This document shows positions 34,190-44,814 of a stretch of 64,000 bases of DNA, piece by piece. The first letter of the stretch is position 1; every line of letters starts with the position of its first letter. The stretch is from Acheta domesticus (Eukaryota > Arthropoda > Insecta > Orthoptera > Gryllidae): contig JAHLJT010000631.1 of the NCBI GenBank assembly GCA_031308135.1, forward strand, positions 146,807,708 through 146,871,707, given 5' to 3'. The notes beneath the pieces are model-generated. The model did not search any database and had not been told where the DNA came from. It worked only from the letters and a program-made list of their open reading frames with translations. The translations under genes were made by a program, and so were the position numbers.

Positions 34190-35975
34190 TTATTAAAGTT
34201 GTGGGAAGTTGGTTTTCAAGTCTTGGTCTTCCGTGGAAGTATTGGAAATGGAAGAGGTACAAGATGAATAGGATTTTCCATTAAATTTCCTGATGGAGGG
34301 TTTTCCATTGGATGTCTTCACTAACAGTATTAGCTGAGCATTGCATTTATTTTCCCTTTTGAATGTTTTTGGCCATAACAGTGTATAAATGTTGGAACAT
34401 TCGAACGTCTCAGAACTGTTTCTGAGAACGTCAGTTGGAGATTGTGTTCTCGGCTGTAGCGTTTCACAGTTTGGAGCTGTATTAAAAGGTGCCGATGTCT
34501 GTTTCACATCTCTTGGCACTTGATCCGACTGTTCAGAATGTGCTTCCATATTGGGATGCATGTCCAGACCACCCATCTCTGAATTCATTTCTGCTCCCTC
34601 TGAAGTTCTTCATACAACTTGTACAAAACGAAGAATTCATTGCTGTGTTCTTCTTCCAGTATTTCTTTAATATTAATGAACTTTGATACTCTTTCTTCTC
34701 CAATATCGCAGAATTTTTCAAACGTCAATGATTTGTTCTGTGTGTTGTGGTTATAATGTTTTCGTTAGCCACATTTGATGTGACGTTATTGTACATCCGC
34801 CCTAGACATTTAGTGAAATAAATACTGTTAAGTCTCTAGAAAACAAATCTACAATCTCTAAAACCATTTTGCAAAGTTTCTGGTTTTTATTGTGCGCTCT
34901 ACCTTCTCCAACAGCGGAGCGAAATCTTTTCTAGTGAGAGCCTCAGAAGGATGTCCTCGACGTCATGTTAGCACTCCTTTCTTCCACGCACTGTTGATTG
35001 GTTGAAATACAGCGAATCTGCTGGTTGGAGAATTCTTGTGGCGTTCGGATTCAGTGCTATTAAAATTAATTGTAATTCAGAAAGACCTCACTCAACTAGA
35101 AAGTAAAGTGACTTTTGTTATAATCCACGAGAGGAAAAGAGATATTTTCTCGTAAAGAACAATCCAAAACAAAAGTTTACAAATGAGTTCACTTGAACGA
35201 AGGGATGATGGAGGAATGGTTTTAATCCATTTTTATTTCGTTTGCTTTTAGAGCATTCTAAAAACATTTTAAAAAATTTAATGATCAATTTTTGAAGAAA
35301 GGGCCTTTAAAAGGGGCCTTTAGGCCTTTAAAATTCTTCCCCTAGTGATCACATTTAACCCCAAAACGTTTATTGAGACAGTAATGGGCATGTTCAAATT
35401 TCAGTGATCGGCACAGTGCCCATCACTGTCCAAAATCGTTCTAAGTGTATATTTTTTCTTAACAAGGCAAACAGGGTTCCAAAATTCAATATTAACATTA
35501 CAGCAATGCATAAAAATTAGTTCCTCAAATTGCAGTGATGGGCACCCATGCCCATCGTTGTCCTGCACGTCAGAAATATTTACAGTTATGGGCACTACTT
35601 TTTTTGGTTATGATCTACTCTGTGAAGGTGAAAACACATATGAAAACGTAGAATTTAAATGTGGCTACTCTACGCATAGAGCGGATTGCAAATAAAAACA
35701 GAGGAATTGTCTTAAATTCTAAATAACTGGACACACCTCCGCTAACGAATCCACAAGGTTTCGGTGCACAGACGACACGTGGAGCACACCACTAACTATT
35801 GAAGTGTGCCTACACTCACTGCGGGCCCACATTCAATTCACGTTCGGGGGTTGGAAACTTAATGACATACACGACACAGAGATTTCATAAAGAGGGCCAT
35901 TCGCTGTTTCGAAATCTTATTATTACTCTCCTTACAGTTGCTGTGCCCATTACTATACTGGTGCCCGCGACTGTA
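34190..35975 (-). mobile_element. Pogo/Tigger-like DNA transposon, copy D1 (decayed)
   Basis: Minus-strand frames from about 35140 to 34190 read as the C-terminal half of a DDE_1 (Tigger/pogo, Tc1-mariner superfamily) transposase. A block matching RREHPSE..LTRKDFAPLLEKV (about 34890-34960) is followed by a tail with YTLLWPKTFKRENK (about 34380-34420), like the ..LFWP..KRKNK tail of Tigger proteins. The 5' non-coding part (35390-35973) is conserved with copy D2 and rich in the motif gggcac. The right end, gtgcccgcgactg, is followed by TA (35974-35975), as expected for a TA target site. Stops are many; it is inactive. The left end was not located. Confidence -1.
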
Positions 35976-35989
35976 CCGGTTACCCTACA

Positions 35990-36300
35990 TATCGTCTCCT
36001 GAATTATTTCAGTAGTATACCTTTCTGTTGCGGCTCTCACACGCAACCAATATTTATGAATGAGGTCTCTAAAGAAAAATAATTTCACGGAGACGTGACA
36101 AATTACACTTTGAGTTACAAAATGTGAAGGATTTGTTGAAAAAAATCCCATCTAAATATTCGTTTTAAAAGGAACCCGCAGCACATGACCCCATTCTCAA
36201 AATGTATATAGTTAAATAACTCCTAAACGATGTATTTTAGGGATTTAAAACTCAACATGAGGCCAAAGGCCTCAAAGAATTGTTTCTCGTATTATACTAT
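35990..36300 (+). repeat. Foldback repeat family C, copy C2
   Basis: Begins atcgtctcctgaattatttcag and keeps the agtagtatacctttctgttg and actcctaaacgatgtattttagggatttaaaac blocks, but lacks most of the second hairpin arm. It directly follows the right end of D1 by about 15 bp. Confidence -1.
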
Positions 36301-36558
36301 ACAAAAGAAGATATTATTAGACATTCTATTACATTTTTCTGGTACGGCGCTCACGGAAATTACCAATACCACTTCAATCACAAGCCTTGGGCCAGAAGGC
36401 CGTGAACTAAATCAAACTATAATTAACAGAGAAAGCTTTTACATTTTTCGATGTTCTTTGTCGGAAAAACAAGAAAGAAACAATATTGACAAAGAATGGA
36501 CGATTCTGAACGGTGAAGAGTGAAGATTATCCTTTTAGGTTTAGTAATAAAAACAATA
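36301..36558. other. Unassigned sequence between C2 and a Helitron-like end
   Basis: An open frame of 97 codons (36230-36523, plus) overlaps C2 and has no recognisable domain. Nothing else is supported. Confidence -1.
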
Positions 36559-36715
36559 CTAGCGTACCCGTGCGAGAACTCTCGCATGTTAAAACCCGCC
36601 CTTTCCTTATCCATTTGTCTATCCTTTCAATTAAGAAGAAACATTGTTAATGAAAAATGTTTATTTTTAATGTATAAATGTAACTTCTAATGTACTTGCA
36701 GAATATCAAACAAAA
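36559..36715 (-). mobile_element. Helitron-like family B, 3'-end fragment (B3)
   Basis: On the minus strand it ends ...GCGAGAGTTCTCGCACGGGTACGCTAG (36559-36585): a 5-bp hairpin GCGAG/CTCGC 9 nt upstream of a terminal CTAG, with T as the next host base. This is the canonical Helitron 3' end (hairpin plus CTRR, insertion next to T). The body resembles the left parts of 49675-49820 and 40108-40260. It is cut at 36715 by a family A-like terminal word (ctggtggtgctac). Confidence -1.
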
Positions 36716-36718
36716 ACT

Positions 36719-36765
36719 GGTGGTGCTACAACAGATCTTACTTTCCCGTATTAGAGGAAACGGCT
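36719..36765 (-). mobile_element. Family A terminal fragment, copy A6
   Basis: ggtggtgctacaacagatct then actttcccgtattag: only the 3' hairpin end and subterminal motif remain. Confidence -1.
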
Positions 36766-36789
36766 ATATAGTACTGAAATATTGCACTT

Positions 36790-37400
36790 TGTGCGCTACT
36801 AATATCTTAGCTTACAACTTTTCCATCGCAGTGTTGTCAGAACTGTGTGAATTCTACAACTGCACAAAATTTAATACAAACGTTTTGTAAACCTATATTG
36901 GAAAAAGAAGCCTGATAACCTGGACAATATACCATGCAACAAATTCTCTACTCACTACAAATGCTACAGCATTTGGTGCGAAAACGGAATATTTTCATGC
37001 AAATATCAACATAAATTAGACAATTATAACTCCTTTTCATACAGCTCCTTCAGGTCACAACAATGATACGTAATTCACAGAAATTCGCGAGCGCAAAGTG
37101 AATTCCATTGTTGCAGACTCTGCATTGTCGATATTCTGAGAGCTATTAATTCTTTTACTTAATTCAAATATTTCAAAATAAACTATTTATAAAATATTAA
37201 TGTGTAAGTGTATAATAAAAGTTCTAATGTAAGAAACGAAGAAAGAAATAATATACAAAATTGCCCATTCTAATTTACGGCGCACCCAGCTGTCCGAAGC
37301 GCTGTAAATTTACAGCGGGCTATTATGTTTGTCACAAAATTATAGAAAAGCTACTCGTATTTTGAAAAAATTAAGCATGACCTTATTTGAAGATGTGGTA
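36790..37400. repeat. Dispersed repeat E, copy E2 (inverted relative to E1)
   Basis: Reverse-complement match to 28050-28560, from acaaacgttttgtaaacc through gcatttggtgcgaaaacgga, tattttcatgcaaatatcaa and cattgtcgatattctgagagc. It contains a small palindrome gctgtaaatttacagc (37300-37315). Confidence -1.
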
Positions 37401-37557
37401 TTGATAAATACATGTAATTCAGAAACAAATGTATTTTTAAAATTTTAGTTGTGAGAATACGACGAAAGCGAAGCGCAGTCAATTCCGAGCGGACTTTCGT
37501 TTGTCAGGAAATTATAGAAAAAACAACTCATATTTTCAAAAAATTCAACACGACTTT

Positions 37558-39231
37558 ATTTGAATGGCACAGACTTTCCCTTATTAGTTTTCTATTTTCC
37601 TGGGTCTTCGCTAGCTATTCGGAATTGCCACATACTCTTTCTTGCCAGCTACATTTGAATGGCACAGACTTTCCCGTATTAGTTTTCTATTTTCCTGGGT
37701 CTTCGCTAGCTATTCGGAATTGCCACATACTCTTTCTTGCCAGCTACCATCTATCATCGCCAAAAGTACATTTTTTTGTCATTTTCTTAATTTTTCGGTT
37801 TCCTATTGGTAGAACAGAAACATTAATTTTAGAATATTGAAGAACACAAAAACCTAGCCGTAAATGGCAATTTTCTTTTAAAAATTATGTGCCGTTTAAG
37901 AGAAAATGGCGTTTTAGCACTACTAAAAATGCGAAATTTGAAGCTCATTTTCACAGAACATTTTTTAGTTTTCAAAATACTTTATTTGAAGTTATTTGAA
38001 GCACTTACACTCACAAATATAATCATCTTTACAAATTGCGGATAATGTGCATATTAAAGATGTGAGAGATCTTTCAAAACATTTACATTTATATAATTTT
38101 TGAAAAAAACAAAAAAAAACTCAAAATAAACTTCACGCTATACTAATGAGTGTAATTAGCACTATCCGTTACAAAAGTTTCAAGAAAAAATTGCAGCCGT
38201 ATACGAGAAAATGACGTTTCAGCATTTCTGAAAATGCCGAAATTTGAGCTACTTTTCACAGAAAACGGTAGTGTTTTCGAGAAACTTTACTTGACATTGT
38301 TTAAAGCATATACTCGTAAATATAATAATGTAAAAAATCGCCGATAATGTAAATATTAACGACGTGAGAGACAAGTAAAAAAATTTACATTTTTGTAATT
38401 TTTGAAAAAAATATGACCGATAGACCAAAATGGCTTTTATGTCATTAATAGAGTACATTTACCACTATCCCTACCAAAAGTTTAAAGAAAAAATTTGGAG
38501 CTGTTTTTGAGAAAATTTTGTTTTTGTAATTTTTTAAAATTGCACATATTGCACGCAATATTGCACGAAAACTACTAAAATTGTGAAAAACATTTACATG
38601 ACCTTTAAAGAACTCAATATGCAGAACAAATTTTATTTGAAGAAAAAATCTGTATCTTCAATTTTGTAGTTGGAGAAAGACGCCGAAAAAAATTCAAGCT
38701 TTCACAATTTTCGAAAATTCAGAGCTGTACGTGAAAATAGGACCTATGCCATGTTAAAAAGTGTATTTTCCTCTATTCATACAAGAAATTTAAAGAAAAA
38801 ATTTGGAGCCGTTTTTGAGAAAATGTTGAAAATGCCCGGGGGGCTTCTTATAAAGTACCCCCAAATTTTAAAGAATCTTTTTCAAAATCACAAAGCTTCG
38901 ACTAGAATCAAATCGACTGGGGAATATCAATTTTGAAGAAAATCGACCGACCGTTTTTGGCGCTAGCGTTGACCACAGACGGACAGACGGACGGAATGCC
39001 GTCAATCGATTTTTAAGTATAAAGAAGCAACAAATCATGGATTTTGGCCACACCACGAGATAGAGGATTTTTTTTCTTAATTTAGCAACTGGTTTTATCC
39101 ACTTATTCGTTTTCACGGCCCGGCAATTCATTTTTTTCCGCCGAAAATTGGCCATTTATTTTGCGCAGCATTACATAACTTTCCCTATACTACGTATATC
39201 ACTCCGTGTATACGTACGTATACGGGAAAGT
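37558..39231 (-). mobile_element. Family A DINE-like element, copy A7 (near full length, 3' end rearranged)
   Basis: The right (5') end is tacgtatacgggaaagt (to 39231). Four units are plainly visible through the recurring word ending in gagaaaat, with repeat points at about 37891, 38196, 38500 and 38808 (spacing 305, 304, 308). The left end lacks the ggtgctacag terminus. Instead an 88-bp segment beginning tttgaatggcacagactttc is tandemly duplicated (37558-37645 and 37646-37735). A gacggacagacggacgg run (38975-38993) marks the 5' module. Non-coding. Confidence -1.
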
Positions 39232-40631
39232 AATAACAGTACAATTGATGATGGAAATAAATTTTCAATAGAAGTTTATTCAGCATTATAGAGACACGTT
39301 CTCGGAGCAATTCAAACTTCTTTAAAAACAACTTTGAACAAATTATTCATTCCTCCTTGAGAGTTAACTTTTCGCTTTCCTTGATAGTCACAAACATAAT
39401 AGAAAAGGTTTTTACACTTCAGAAAGCAAAGCGAAGCAAAGTAGTGCGTAAATACCGATCGAGCAAGTACAACCCTACTCTTTGCAATATTATTTGAATT
39501 TCCTTGATTTGTTGTGAGGAACAGATGGGGTTTTGGAGAGTTCAGGGTGCCAGCTTGCTGGGGTGCGAAAATTGAAAAATTATTTGTGTATTAAAAAGTA
39601 TTGGATTATTTTCAGCGTTCTTACTTACCTCAAGAAAAGCAAGTCCGAGCCAAAAAATAAACTAATATTTTCACCTTTGAGTACTAAATACAATTTGTTA
39701 CCATTGGAAACAATTTAGTAGGCTTAGACTTCACTTCGATACATGGGATTGTTACTCAAACGATGTTTGCATATTGAATATCTTAACGAACCGACACCTT
39801 GAGTTTAATATCAAACGTGTATTATTTACAATATGAGTTCGCAGCTGGGCGTTAATGTGCATACTTCCAAACACCACCAACATTTCAATCGTGCCTTTGG
39901 ACTGCGAATGTTGGCAGTTGTCGAGTGACTTTTCCTATTCTTTCTATAATTTTTAATTTACTTGCTTTTTTAATTAATTCACGTAGTATTGTAGGCCAGC
40001 GCGATTTGATTTTTGTTTTTCATTTATTTCAAACTATTTTACTTTAGCTAATTTAAAACGTTTGTCCTTTGTGTTGTGCCATACACAAGTTTTCCCCTAC
40101 TACTTCCGCGTACCCGTGCGAGAAGTCTCACATGTTAGAACATGTTAGATTCCTATCCTTATATTTCCATTTTAAGAGGGGAAGTAGTTAACGAAACGTG
40201 TTTATTTGTTTAAAAATATATAAAGGTATGTTGCTATGTACTAACACAATATCAAATAAAATAAAAGCAATGCAATTGATGTTTAAAATAAATTTTCAAT
40301 AAATATTTATTCAGTATCATGGAGAGTTTTCTTGGAACAATTCACAGCACTTCCTTAAAGACAATATTTGTTATAATTATTCAATATTCTTTGACAGCTA
40401 GCTTTTAGCTTCTCGTGAGTCACAAAAATATTAGAAAAGCTTTTTACTTTTGAGAAAGCTATGTGTCTGTACCCTCTCACGTTAAAATTTCATCAAATGA
40501 TAACGAAAATACTGGTACAGGCAAAACACATTCTTCACTCTTCTCTGTGCACAAACATCCCTCCTCAATTAGGTACACAGCACTTACAGACACCGGTAAA
40601 ACTTTAATTGATTGGTTTCACTACACGCAAA
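39232..40631 (-). mobile_element. Helitron-like family B, locus 1 (two tandem units)
   Basis: Homologous to 54486-57455 of locus 2 minus its inserts. It consists of the 5' part of one unit (39232-40100, with the block tgggcgttaatgtgcatact) followed by the hairpin 3' end of a second unit at 40108-40125 (gcgtacccgtgcgagaagtc) and that unit's body to about 40631 (tttcactacacgca). The 3' end of the first unit has been replaced by A7. It preserves the empty site for copy A9 (cttgcttttttaattaattc at about 39963-39983). Confidence -1.
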
Positions 40632-40632
40632 C

Positions 40633-40715
40633 AAATAAATGAATTAATAAATTTAGGTGAGCAAACTGACATACCCATTAGAGGCGGCCCATTAAATTTA
40701 TTAATTCATTTATTT
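40633..40715. repeat. Perfect 23-bp inverted repeat, 37-nt loop
   Basis: Positions 40633-40655 and 40693-40715 are exact reverse complements (the arm starts aaataaatgaattaataaat). It lies just beyond the end of the family B locus 1 unit. Confidence -1.
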
Positions 40716-41010
40716 ATTTAGTTACATATTTATTCATTTCCTATTTTCACCTCTCTTCAGAACGTACATTTGTTATTCAAAATTATGTTTCCATTTTCAC
40801 ATTTTATAGTCTAATTTTCCAGTTTTATTTCACTCTAATTGGTTTCATGATATTATTTGTAATAGATTCCATTTATTTAATTTAATTTTCATTTGTCATT
40901 TTTAAAAATTATATGTCCATTTAACATTGTATATTTTTCTTTAAAATGCAATTCATAACAATATTCTGTAAATTTTTTTAATTTTTTTAATTTTTTAAAA
41001 AATTTAGATA
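40716..41010. other. AT-rich intronic sequence
   Basis: Nothing recognised; very AT-rich with ttttttaa runs before the ATT tract. Confidence -1.
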
Positions 41011-41068
<58 letters not shown>

Positions 41069-41104
41069 TTTGTAGCACTGAAGATGGCCGCAATGCGGCC
41101 GAAA
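41011..41104. repeat. (ATT)n tract plus hammerhead-like hairpin
   Basis: About nineteen ATT units (41011-41068) are followed at 41078-41104 by ctgaagatggccgcaatgcg plus gccgaaa. This is a CTGA-GA ... GAAA pair closed by a perfect GGCCGC/GCGGCC stem, the layout of the stem II core of hammerhead ribozymes of the sort reported in Penelope-like elements. The usual CUGAUGA core is altered to CTGAAGA. No Penelope protein is seen nearby. Confidence -1.
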
Positions 41105-41638
41105 ATTTTTATGCAAGAATAAATAGTTACGATGAAGAGACAACACCTCATATAGATTTCGACATTTCAATTAGCCCCATTCCCTCATTCACTTCCGTAA
41201 AGACTTCATTGCAATATCTTCAACCGTTCAAGAGGTACAGGTGCTACGTGACTCACCCTGTATATACACACTATTTTATGTGTACTATGCACTCTTTTTG
41301 ATCAATAATATTTTCCTTTGCATATTATAATAGTACACAGTATATCTACAAGAAATATTACCGGTTTTGAGATCTCATAAAATTAATGAGTTTCTGTTTC
41401 ATTAACAATAAGAACGTCCATTGTTTAGTCAGAGTAACGTGGGTGAAAATGTAGTTGCATTGAACAATGTTTTATAATGAATCAATATTCTGACATGGTA
41501 ACTAAGAAGAAGTGAGATAATTAGGAGTTATGACTTATTACTACATTTAGTGAAATTGGTGAACGTTGGTTCATAAACAAATGCAGGTAAGGAAATAATA
41601 ATATTCGTGAATAACAATTATTCTAATACTTGCAAACT

Positions 41639-41772
41639 GTGAAATCGTTTTAGCCCTGGGATGGGAGCTGATCATTGAAGGAAGGTTGTCAGAACATTGT
41701 TACTGTGAAATTGTGAACAGTGAAATGATTTTAACCCTGGGATGGGGAGCTGATCATTGAAGGAAGGTTGTT
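41639..41772. repeat. Tandem duplication, period about 81 bp
   Basis: A 53-bp block with gccctgggatgggagctgat and cattgaaggaaggttgt occurs at 41639-41691 and again at 41720-41772. It lies just 3' (in gene orientation) of the calexcitin exon at 41840-41892. Confidence -1.
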
Positions 41773-41839
41773 GTCCATACGGACAACACTTCACTGTAAG
41801 ACAAGAAGCCATGCATTTAACTTGTGCCCTTTCCCTTAC

Positions 41840-41892
41840 CTCTATCGCCAGCTCGAAGTCTTTCTGCTCGATTGTTCCGCTCTTGTTGACGT
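41840..41892 (-). CDS. Calexcitin / sarcoplasmic Ca-binding protein, upstream exon (partial gene)
   Basis: A 53-nt minus-strand exon coding (D)VNKSGTIEQKDFELAIE, with acceptor tgtgttacag|ACGTC and donor ATAGAG|gtaagg. The aspartate needs one base from the previous exon. It carries the second part of an EF-hand loop (D-x-N-x-S-G-T-I-E-x-x-D) and exits in phase 0, matching the phase of exon 22085-22204. The earlier exon, expected to hold the start codon and entering helix, was not found between 41900 and 64000. The high fit of four separate exons to one protein in order makes this the window's only solid host gene. Confidence -1.
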
Positions 41893-42503
41893 CTGTAACA
41901 CAAGATGGTACGGTATAACTTCTCTAAATATTAATTTGAATATGTTTAATGATAATAAGAATACGTGTTACATGAAATTAAAAAGCAACTCAGAAGTGAA
42001 TTATCGAGAAATTGAGGTAACTTTTTTAAATGTTTTAATGTGACAAGCATTTTTCAGAAAATGGGTCTGAGTAATATATCTCTACTAACACTCTCATGCA
42101 TGATTTTTAAATTTCCATCCCCAAAAAATTTTTTTAGGTTACACTTCACGAAAATGGCTTTCTTTATCATACTACAGCGTTAGATTGGCCGAATATTTAT
42201 TGTTAATGATAAAAAATAGGCGTCCAAAAATGTGGACACCATGCACGAATTAGCTTTGGCTAATAACAATACATGACCATGTACGTGCATTGTGTCCTCA
42301 TGTGGGGACTAATACACTGTTTTTTTCCCAGTACATGTACTTGCTCTACATCCATTTGCATTTTTGAAAAACCAATTTTTCATGGTAGTGACCAATGTTA
42401 TCAACACACCTCTTGGATTCACATTATGCGTTTCTCTTTTTTTATTGAGTTGGCGATGGGCTCCCTATATAGGCTGATGTTTCAAAGAAAAAGTTCGTCC
42501 ATC

Positions 42504-42505
<2 letters not shown>
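41893..42505. other. Intronic sequence with short inverted words
   Basis: gtccaaaaatgtggac (42209-42238 region) and tgtcctcatgtggggac (about 42291) are short palindromes; similar words recur at 44826-44845 (gtcctcgtatgaggac) and 45176-45192 (gtccacatgtgaggac). Otherwise nothing recognised. Confidence -1.
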
Positions 42506-42507
<2 letters not shown>

Positions 42508-42546
<39 letters not shown>

Positions 42547-42660
42547 TATATATTATATAAATTATATATGTTATATATAATATATTATATGTTATATATT
42601 ATATAAATTATATATGTTATATATAATATATTATATATTATATATAATATACATATGTAT
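42508..42660. repeat. (TA)n and degenerate TA-rich tandem repeats
   Basis: A pure (AT) run at about 42509-42538 passes into longer units (tatgttatatattatataaat repeats) up to about 42655. A second (TA)n run with interspersed CA lies at about 42953-43010 inside the 15/16-bp minisatellite. Confidence -1.
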
Positions 42661-42729
42661 TCATAATGACTTCTGAAGAAGCCAACGAACATCCTCTTCC
42701 TTTCTTCTTCAGAGCTTTCAATTTTTTTT

Positions 42730-42970
42730 AACGATACGGAACTGGACGGGACGAAACTTGACAACACGAAACTGATCAAGACAAAACTGGACGAGAAAAA
42801 CTTGGCGGGACGAAACTGAATGGGACGAAACTTGACGGGAAAAAACTTGTCCCGTCCTAAACGAATCTACACGAATAAGCGAATCTAAACGAGACGAAAC
42901 TGGACAGAACGATACTTCTTCGGAACGAAACTGGACGGGACCCGTCCATACACATATATATACATATATA

Positions 42971-43004
<34 letters not shown>

Positions 43005-43300
43005 TACACATACGGGTACGAAACTGGACGGGACGAAACTGGACGAGCACGAAATTGGACGGGACGAAACTTCACGACACGAAACTTGACGGCTTGAAAC
43101 TTGACGGCACGAAACTTGACGAGTACGAAACGTCTAATTAGACGGGTATGAAACTTGACGGGTACGAAACTTGACGGGTACGAAACTTGACGGGTACGAA
43201 ACTTGACAGGTACGAAACTTGATGGGTACGAAACTGGACGGGACGAAACTTGACGGGTATGAAAGGACGAAACCTGATGGGACGAAACTTGACGGGACGT
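42730..43300. repeat. 15/16-bp minisatellite
   Basis: Tandem units GGGTACGAAACTTGAC (16 bp) and GGGACGAAACTTGAC or GGGACGAAACTGGAC (15 bp) fill most of this block, best conserved at about 43140-43260 and split by the (TA)n run at 42953-43010. From 43300 a separate gattatgattat array with cctaaacgaat units continues to about 43400. Apparent minus-strand proteins here are repeat artefacts. Confidence -1.
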
Positions 43301-43434
43301 ATGATTATGATTATGAATATGATTATGATTATCCTAAACGAATTCTATGACTATGATTATCCTAAACGAATATAAAGGAATAAACGATTATAAAGGAATA
43401 AGGAGACAAATCTGGACAGACTGGTTCTTACCGC

Positions 43435-44215
43435 GGAACTTCATGCAATTGCATATTTGTACTGACTGTGCATATCGAAAGGAAATGTATATTACCAAAT
43501 GTGTATCACCAAAAATAAAACAAATCAAGGTTAGTTTCAGTTGATTTCAGTTGATGAACCGGATACGTGGGAACCTAAACATTTAAGCGAAATAAGAACT
43601 TTGAGCAGCCTCAGCATTTTTACCATTTACCAGCATATTTTTTACCATTTACCAGCATATTTACCATCATGCAAAGGGTTAATGATGCCCAAAATTTTGC
43701 AAAATTCCATTAATGAAAAAAGCAGTGAGTGACTTAATCTAATGGTACATCAATGAATAGGCGATTGAACTGCAATCCGGAGGAGAACATCTGAAGACTT
43801 TCAGAAGAGAATTTGCCAAAAGTTACTCCACAGTTATAAATTAGCATTGGCAAGAAATTCCAATGTCGGCGCATCCCGAATCCGTGCGAAGGGTACTAAA
43901 GAGGTTCAATTTCCATACCCGTACCCGCGTTGTCAGAAGAAAGCCACTTCTAAGTTGAATGAGAAATACCCGAAAGATCTGACTTCGATCCACTTCTCCA
44001 CAAAAACCTGGACTATATGCACTTAAATATACTGCATACATTAAAATACGCAGTTAAAGCAAAAATTGCACACATGCAATATAAAAATAGGGTAAATTTG
44101 TTGGTGATAGTGTTGGTGATTTGTTGGTGATATTTTTGGGGATAGTTAAAGTTATATATATTGCCTTTTGATATGCACAGTCAGTAAAAATACGCAATTG
44201 CATGAAGTTCCCATT
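43435..44215. mobile_element. Inverted-repeat-bounded DNA transposon remnant
   Basis: About 70 bp at 43435-43500 (aacttcatgcaattgcatat, then actgactgtgcatatcgaaa) reappear in inverse orientation at about 44130-44215. Between them a minus-strand-read piggyBac-like end TTAACCCTTTGCATGATGG is seen at 43664-43682. A possible Tc1-like helix-turn-helix block also occurs on the plus strand: RRVLKRFNFHTRTRVVRRKP at about 43875-43935. These signals suggest several decayed DNA transposons superimposed; none is intact. Confidence -1.
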
Positions 44216-44326
44216 GCTCATTGCAGTCCCATTTTTCAAGTTGCACCATCTGTTTGGAAACATAAGGATTATTTTAGATTTTTTTCAATTTTGTTTGAAG
44301 GTGAGCATTTGATTAGTGAGAAATCA

Positions 44327-44814
44327 AACTATTCGCGGTAAGGACTTTGTGCTTCTGCATGCAAGTTTCTCGGCAGGTACTTGCATATCACGTACTTGGA
44401 CATCTTTTAGTTTAATTACAAGGGATATACTGATAACGTAATTGTCTGCATATATTTCTACATTCAATCCAGAATTCAAAATATCTGCCATTTGAAATTC
44501 TTCCAAATATTCCTTCTTTCTGCATTGTCCTATCCCTTATAGTAAAGCGAGAACAACAAATATTACTCCGAACAATATAGTTTACCATTTCAAGAGCATG
44601 AGTACCAATAAATAAAGGTACAATCGTAGTATTACTAGGGAAAAGGAACTGATTTTTTCCACGAAATATTGTATTGCGCGCCATTTGAGCCAGACATTTT
44701 TAGATATTTGAATTTTACAGAATACACACTAAGAAATGTTTTATATTAAAAAACGTGTTCAAAAAATTATGATGAAAAATATCATACACAAAGTCCTTAC
44801 CACGAATAGTTTAA
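44327..44814. mobile_element. MITE-like element with 26-bp terminal inverted repeats
   Basis: The left terminus (aaactattcgcggtaaggac, then tttgtg) at 44327-44352 pairs with cacaaagtccttaccacgaa, then tagttt, at 44788-44813; they differ at one position. The element is about 488 bp with no meaningful ORF (frames of 60-90 codons without domains). Confidence -1.

Noticed and set aside
40889..41170. 93-codon minus-strand ORF with poly-N
   Set aside because: The poly-Asn comes from the (ATT)n microsatellite and there is no domain.
42718..43075. Two minus-strand ORFs of 110 and 72 codons rich in PVQFR/YIYIY
   Set aside because: They are translations of the 15/16-bp minisatellite and the (TA)n run, not proteins.
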